Part shown: piece by piece, positions 58,051 through 64,000 of the stretch
Numbering within the stretch: position 1 is the first letter of the stretch
Layout: the number at the start of each line of letters is the position of its first letter
DNA from: Mantis religiosa
Lineage: Eukaryota > Arthropoda > Insecta > Mantodea > Mantidae
DNA length: 64,000 nucleotides
Direction of reading: 5' to 3'
Assembly: GCA_030765055.1 (NCBI GenBank)
Contig: CM060953.1
Location: forward strand, 189,881,147 to 189,945,146
Notes under the pieces: generated by a model
Told to the model about the DNA's origin: nothing
The model's database searches: none
What the model saw: only the letters and a program-made list of their open reading frames with translations
Program-made: the position numbers and the translations under genes

Positions 58051-58339
58051 ACAGATGGCTCACTTTACACCAAGAAGAGGGAATAGGAGTGGTGGCTATC
58101 TGAAATTTCATTATTCTATAAACAAGTTGGAAATAATTTCACAAGCTTCGACTGAGAAAGCTGTAATTTATACTTCCTAACCTAATCTATTTTTGGACAG
58201 TTAAGCTTTCCAATTTTTTTATCACATTCCAAAGAACAATTCAGACTATTTCAACCGGCTGCCGTTAATTAAAAAAAATGAAAATCTTGATATGATTAAA
58301 CATTTCCAAAATGTAAAAACGCATAGTTGTTCAATGGAT

Positions 58340-59110
58340 TACATCCCACTGTGTAATATCTGCGAATGACCTAGTGTATATTTTGGCCAAGAAGGGTTCC
58401 AAAATGTTGATGCTGTTGGAAGAGGATGAAGATGATTTTTTGATCGTCTGGTAACCATGGATGAATCCTGGATCTATCAATATGATCCAGAGACAAAAAT
58501 CATGAACATGGAATGGAAACATGCCGGGTACTCCCCTCCCAAAATGGCAAAGGTGGAAAAGTAAGCTGGGGAGGACATACTTTCAGTTTTTTGGGACTGT
58601 CGTGGGGTCATCCTTACAGATTATCTTGCCAAGGGTCAAACCATCACTGGCAGATACTACTGCAATCTTCTGGACAAGTTACGAGCAGCTCTGATTAAGA
58701 TACGACGCGGTATGCTCTCCAAAGTTGTTCGTCTTCTGTCTGACAATGCTCCAGCTCATTCATCTCAAGTTGCAGTTGACAAAACAAGTGAATGTGGCTT
58801 TGAGACCTTACTGCATCCACCTTATTCGCCCGATCTCGCACCAAGTGACTTTTTCTTGTTCCCGGAAATGAAGAGTCCGTGACGTTGTCGCCGATTTGAC
58901 AACAGAAATGACGTCATTAATGAAGTGGAAAAGTGGTTTAGAGCGAATTCTGCAGACTTCTTTAATCAAGGTATTCGGAAGGTCAAGAAACGCTTGGAAA
59001 AATGTGTAAATCTGGATGGTCACTACGCTGGTTATGTCTAACAAGCACACATCAACAAAAACTATAACACCTTTAAAGGGTGACACTTAAAACTGTACGA
59101 CACTCCCTTG
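58340..59110 (+). pseudogene. Mariner M11, separate lineage, catalytic half
   Basis: It reads FDRLVTMDESWIYQYDPETK (first aspartate), WDCRGVILTDYLAKGQTITG, RLLSDNAPAHSSQVAVDKTS (second) and PYSPDLAPSDFFLFPEMK (third), then KRLEKCVNLDGHYAGYV-stop near 59041. All three aspartates are kept, but the N-terminal half is missing and at least three stops or shifts occur. The 3' terminal repeat (gtacgacactcccttg) ends at the TA where M5 begins. Confidence 0.82.
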
Positions 59111-59112
59111 TA

Positions 59113-60013
59113 CGAGGGCTGTTCAATAAATAGTGATAATAATTGTTTACGGTCATAATATTTCGCACTAAAATTCAGCCTTACTATATTCTGTTAGCTT
59201 CCTGTGAAACAAACACGCCGTGGTAGTTTCATTGTTGGTACTCCTGGTTCCCGCCTGTGAGAACCAGGCAGGTTAAGACATGTTCAGTATCGTCTACCGC
59301 TGTAATGGAGGTAACACGCGAGAAACAATATGCGGCTTTGAAATTCTGTTTTCGTCTCAACAGATCTTCAGTTGAGGTCTATACAATGTTACAGGAGGCC
59401 TATGGAGAGTCTGTTCTTCTCTACTGCACCGCTCGAAGGTGGTTTAAAATGTTTAAAGAGGGGAGACAAAAAATTTCAAAGAAAGGTGGACTCTGTGCTC
59501 CAGTTACTGATTTAAGGAAGAAAACATCAACACTGCTGCTGCCATTGTGAGAGAGGAGTTACGAATTACCTTAAGGTCACTTTCTCAAATACTGAACATT
59601 TTATTGGATGCCACATTTGCGTGAACCAGGCTGGATGCTGCACCACGATAATGTGCGGCTGCATATTGCCAATGTTGTTGCTGAATATCTTGCAAAAATC
59701 AACGTGAACAACATCCCTCTTCCTCCGTATAGTCCGGATTTAGCCCCATGTGACTTTTTTCTATTCCCTAACTTGAAGAAACACCTTCTTGGGAGGCATT
59801 ATCCATCATCAGAAGCAGTGGTGAAGGCTGCGGAGGCGATTTTGAAGGATCTCTCAAAAATGTTTCCAGTATGTCTTTGAAGACTGGCAAAAACGCTGGG
59901 ACAAGCGCATCGCATTCAGGGGAGACTATTTTGAGAAATACCATCAAAATATAAGGGTGAGTAAGGGTACGTTGTCAAAAAAATTGTGATCATTCTTTAT
60001 TAAAGAGCCTTTG
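59113..60013 (+). mobile_element. Mariner M5 (family I) with central deletion
   Basis: The ends are cgagggctgttcaataaata and, on the minus strand, caaaggctctttaataaaga. The N-terminal half is present (MEVTREKQYAALKFCFRLNR, then TARRWFKMFKEGRQKISKKG). It jumps near 59608 to PHLREPGWMLHHDNVRLHIA, deleting the first catalytic block. YSPDLAPCDFFLFP is intact. The deletion joins two ccacattt-like sites. Different from the M3 deletion. Confidence 0.87.
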
Positions 60014-60777
60014 TGTTAATCTCTGTTAAAGTGGAGAGAAGGTCTGGTGAAGATGTAAAGTGTAGAAAATCGAAAGTTCAAAACACGCATTCTAGAATGC
60101 ATAATTACTTTTTTATGTTTATTACCTCTGCCCTTCAATTTACCCGTTTGTTAGTCGTAAACATTAAGCTTATGTAAACATTTTCGTCGTAACTTTGTTA
60201 GATTTAAAATGCATTCATTTGTTTTATCTTTTTCTATGGATGTGCTTTGTTTCACTACGGGAAACCAGCCTTATCAGAAAATCTAATATTAAATACGTTG
60301 CTGAGGGAGTTTTAATAACACCTCATTCAATTTCCCAGCGACATAGACTATCATTGGCGTTATTAAATTTTTCACGTAACAAGAAAGAATGAAGACTTAG
60401 TAAGTTATTAGTGATAACTAGCTAACGCAAGCTACATAAATGATTAAACACATATTTGAGGCAATGGTGAACTTGTTCATGGATCATGACCATCCCTATG
60501 AATCAAGTCTCTTTTTCATCTGTGTGAAATGATTTTCATGAGTGTTTTGTTTGTAGTTTATTTTAGCAGTGTTATCGGCAGGTTTCCTTCAGTTTTCTTG
60601 TAGATTCTTTTCGTACGGTTTTATTTGTATACTTCAGCTGGAAGTTTCACCTTACCTGCCGATGTTTGTAGATACTAACACAGGCAAAATTTCGTGAAAT
60701 CTCTTGATATAGGATAGAGGAGGTTATGGATGCTATTTTTCTTTGAATGTGACATATTCTCTGCTGGAAAACTCGTA
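60014..60777. other. Unresolved AT-rich sequence
   Basis: No recognised motif; a 65-codon frame at 60195-60392 has no similarity I can name. Confidence 0.3.
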
Positions 60778-63406
60778 AGATGGTGGCCTGAAAAGTTTCT
60801 AACCTAATAAAGACACAATATATTTTCTCAGATTCTTTTTTTCAACATAGTCTCCTTGTAACTCTACAAACTTCTCTCACCGATGTTCTCATCTCTGTAA
60901 CCCGTCCAAATAGTACTCGGCGTTTTTCAACATAGTCTCCTTGTAGCTCTACACACTTCTCCCAGCGATGTTCCCATCTCTGTAACCCGTCCAAATAGTG
61001 CTCGGCGTTTTTTCAACATAGTCTCCTTGTAACTCTACACACTTCTCTCAGCGATGCTCCCATCTCTGTAACCCATCCAAATAGTACTCGACATTTTTCG
61101 ACATAGTCTCCTTGTAACTCTACATACTTCTCCCAGTGATGCTCCCATCTCTGTAACCCATCCAAATAGTACTCGACATTTTTCGACATAGTCTCCTTGT
61201 AACTGTACACACTTCTCTCAGCGATGCTCTCATCTCTGTAACCCGTCCAAATTGTACTCGGCGTTTTTCAACATAGTCTCCTTGTAACTCTACACACTTC
61301 GCGCAGCAATGCTCCCATCTCTGTAACCCGTCCAAATAGTACTCGGCGTTTTTCAACATAGTCTCCTTGTAACTCTACACACTTCTCCCAGCGATGCTCT
61401 CATCTCTGTAGCCCGTCCAAATAGTACTCGGCGTTTTTCAACATAGTCTCCTTGTAACTCTACATACTTCTCCCAGCGATGCTCCCATCTCTGTAACCCG
61501 TCCAAATAGTACTCGGCGTTTTTCAACATAGTCTCCTTGTAACTCTACACACTTCTCCCAGCGATGCTCCCATCTCTGTAGCCCGTCCAAATAGTACTCG
61601 GCGTTTTTCAACATAGTCTCCTTGTAACTCTACACACTTCTCCCAGCGATGCTCTCATCTCTGTAGCCCGTCCAAATAGTACTCGGCGTTTTTCAACATA
61701 GTCTCCTTGTAACTCTACACACTTCTCCCAGCGATGCTCTCATCTCTGTAGCCCGTCCAAATAGTACTCGGCGTTTTTCAACATAGTCTCCTTGTAACTC
61801 TACACACTTCTCCCAGCGATGCTCTCATCTCTGTAGCCCGTCCAAATAGTACTCGGCGTTTTTCAACATAGTCTCCTTGTAACTCTACACACTTCTCCCA
61901 GCGATGCTCCCATCTCTGTAGCCCGTCCAAATAGTACTCGGCGTTTTTCAACATAGTCTCCTTGTAACTCTACACACTTCTCCCAGCGATGCTCCCATAT
62001 CTGTAGCCCGTCCAAATAGTACTCGGCGTCTTTCAACGTAGTCTCCTTGTAACTCTACACACTTCTCCCATCGATGCTCTCATCTCTGTAACCCGTCCAA
62101 ATAGTACTCGACATTTTTCAACATAGTCTCCTTGTAACTCTACACACTTCTGCCAGCGATGCTCTCATCTATGTAACCCGTCCAAATAGTACTCGACATT
62201 TTTCAACATAGTCTCCTTGTAACTCTACACACTTCTCCCTACTATGTTCCCATCTCTGTAACCCGTTCAGATAGTACTCGGCGTTTTTCTCTGTAAAATA
62301 ATTGTTAACGAAAGTGATTGTCTCTTCATTTGACGAAAATCTCTGTCCTCCGAGCGGAATTTTCTGATGAGGGAACAAAGAGATGTCGCTTGGTGCTAGA
62401 TTTGGTGAGTCAAGCAATTCAAACCGTAATTCATGGATTTTCGTCATTGCAACCGCTGAGGTGTGAGACGGTACGTTGTCTTGTTGAAACAGAATTTTAT
62501 TTTAGCAAATGTGGTCGTTTTTCTGAAAATTCTGCCTTCAGCTTGTCAATTAATGATGGGCAGTATGCTCCTGTAATGGTCTTTCCTTTTTGAAGAAATT
62601 CGATTTAAGGAACTCCACGATTATCCGATAAAATAGTCGACATCGCTTTCCCAGTCGAAATAAAAACACTTTTTGCTGTTTTTGTAGCTGGTTCTCCCTT
62701 TGCAGTCCATTTGTTTGACTGTAATTTTTTTCGGACGTACAATAGTGTATCCAAGTTTCATCTACAGTAATTAATCGGTGCCAGAATTTGGATTTATTGC
62801 GCCTAAACTGCGCCAACAGAGCGTTGGAAACCTTCATTCGAACACGCTTTTGGTTTAACGTGAGAAAACGTGGCAGCCAACGCGCGGACAGCTTTCTCAT
62901 GTCCAAATGTTGATTTAGTACGTGACAAACACGTTCTTTTGACATGTTCATAGTCCTTGCTATTTCTCTCACTTTAATTCGGCGGTTGTCTAGCACCATT
63001 TGGTGAACTTTGGCAATGTTTACGTCGGTAGTTGCAGATTTTTAAGTCCCGGACGTTCATCGTCTCCCAAGCTCTTACAGTCAAGTTTAATTCAGCTGCC
63101 CAAAATTTCACTGTGGTAAATGATGGTGCAGAGTCCGCATACACAGAATCCAACACATCTTTGATTTGCGTAAGCGTCTTGGCTTTCAAAAACAAATATT
63201 TAACGACAGCTCGATACTCGATTTTGTCCATTTTCTTAAAAACACTCACATCAACTCACTCAATCAACTGTTACATAACAACTGAGCGTGCAAAATGACA
63301 AACTTTGGTGCGTAACTGTAAACAGATGAGCAAGGCAATTCAGTAGGTTTTATTTACGAGTGCTGCCATCTATATGTTGTAGTCGGAAATTTTTCAGACA
63401 CCCTCG
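60778..63406 (-). mobile_element. Mariner M6 (family II), both ends present, enlarged by an 85-bp array
   Basis: The left end is tggtggcctgaaaagtttc and the right end, minus strand, is cgagggtgtctgaaaaattt, each next to TA. Coding starts MSVFKKMDKIEYRAVVKYLF at 63249. It continues MVLDNRRIKVREIARTMNMS (helix-turn-helix) and LITVDETWIHYCTSEK (first aspartate). QQDNVPSHTSAVAMTK (second) and SPNLAPSDISLFP (third) follow. All three aspartates remain but several frameshifts break it. Without the array it would be about 1.27 kb; with it, 2,629 bp. Confidence 0.88.
60843..62288 (-). repeat. 85-bp array in M6, 17 units
   Basis: The span of 1,446 bp is 17 x 85. The central units (about 61360-61990) are nearly identical to each other while the outer ones vary, as expected from homogenisation by unequal exchange. 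Beyond the last unit the 3' UTR and terminal repeat follow as in M8. Confidence 0.93.
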
Positions 63407-64000
63407 TATATTCATATTTTTCTCACAATAAAGACAAAGTTTATTCTCGAATCGCCTATTATTTCCGTACATAGAATTGTGTCAGATGAATAAACAAAAT
63501 GACACAAGTGTTACAACAAGCAAAAGAATGTTGTAAACAAGAAACAATTTAGATAGGTAGAGCTACGCTGAACGCTCTATTGTTGGTATGCTCCAATCGT
63601 GGGTTCTTAACAAGATTCTTTTCAATGCCGATGTTTCCCAAGGCACGTTTTATACCAGTAATAATATTTTACTGGTACTATTTTTATTTGGTATGATGTT
63701 TGCTCGGTCAGTAGTAATGATAGTGTAAGTATTAGCAGTAAGTAATAATCTTTTTTATTATGTGAGTAAAAAATGTCTCCGTATTAATACACAAACTTCT
63801 GCTTAACGATTTGTCCTTAATCACAAAAACTATGTAGGTGTTTTGGTTTTCTTTATTTATTTACTTTTACCTCATGGCCTCACTTGGTTTCTGCGCCTGC
63901 CTCGACACCATTCTAGCAAACCTATATCCTGTATTCTATCAGTTTACTTCCTATTTATTTTGTAATGTACGTATGTCTTGTAGAAAAGCATTCTCTGTGT
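63407..64000. other. AT-rich sequence at the window end
   Basis: No recognised frame or repeat. Confidence 0.35.

Noticed and set aside
53925..58103. Several 65-106 codon frames with the same sequence at 85-bp multiples
   Set aside because: Not separate genes; they are the tandem mariner-derived unit read in rotating frames.

Overview
The window is eukaryotic, almost certainly insect, DNA built nearly entirely from decayed transposable elements and their tandem derivatives. It contains mariner transposons, hAT transposons of the ZMYM1/DUF4371 type, non-LTR retrotransposon fragments, two tRNA-derived SINE families, LTR-like pieces, satellites and long microsatellites. There are no operons, no bacterial-type genes and no convincing intact host gene. 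A large repeat-rich insect genome fits, and a cockroach or termite is a guess the sequence cannot settle. No transposase or reverse transcriptase reading frame is intact.

Layout: 0-4.5 kb holds a broken zinc-knuckle ORF1, an LTR-like piece, LINE A and mariner M1 carrying a SINE. 4.9-8.4 kb holds mariner M2, split by a hAT element, then a reverse-transcriptase fragment. 8.4-20 kb is mostly unresolved sequence plus SINE2 copies, one with twelve 91-bp units, and very long (GAA)n and (TTA)n tracts. 20-22.3 kb is one I-type LINE inserted inside another. 24-26.2 kb is a hAT inside a LINE, then SINE2 and SINE1. 27-31.4 kb holds a 34-bp LINE stub, mariner M3, a 108-bp array derived from SINE1, and LINE B. 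31.4-33.2 kb is LINE C with a solo LTR inside. 33.7-42 kb contains mariners M4, M8 (with twenty 85-bp units) and M12. 43.5-45.1 kb is a 130-bp satellite with no visible parent. 47-51.2 kb holds mariners M10 and M9. 53.5-63.4 kb holds M7 (about forty-nine 85-bp units), M11, M5 and M6 (seventeen 85-bp units).

The most unusual feature is a shared behaviour. Three unrelated transposon families here each carry an internal segment that has been tandemly amplified in place: the last 85 bp of a mariner transposase gene (three loci), a 108-bp body segment of SINE1 (four loci) and a 91-bp body segment of SINE2 (copy number 1, 2 or 12). In two of the three families the unit ends share 6-7 bp of microhomology in the unamplified element. 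This looks like satellite DNA at several stages of being born from transposons.

Nested insertions with visible target-site duplications give a relative chronology: LINE and mariner hosts are older, and SINE1, hAT, LINE E and the solo LTR came later.
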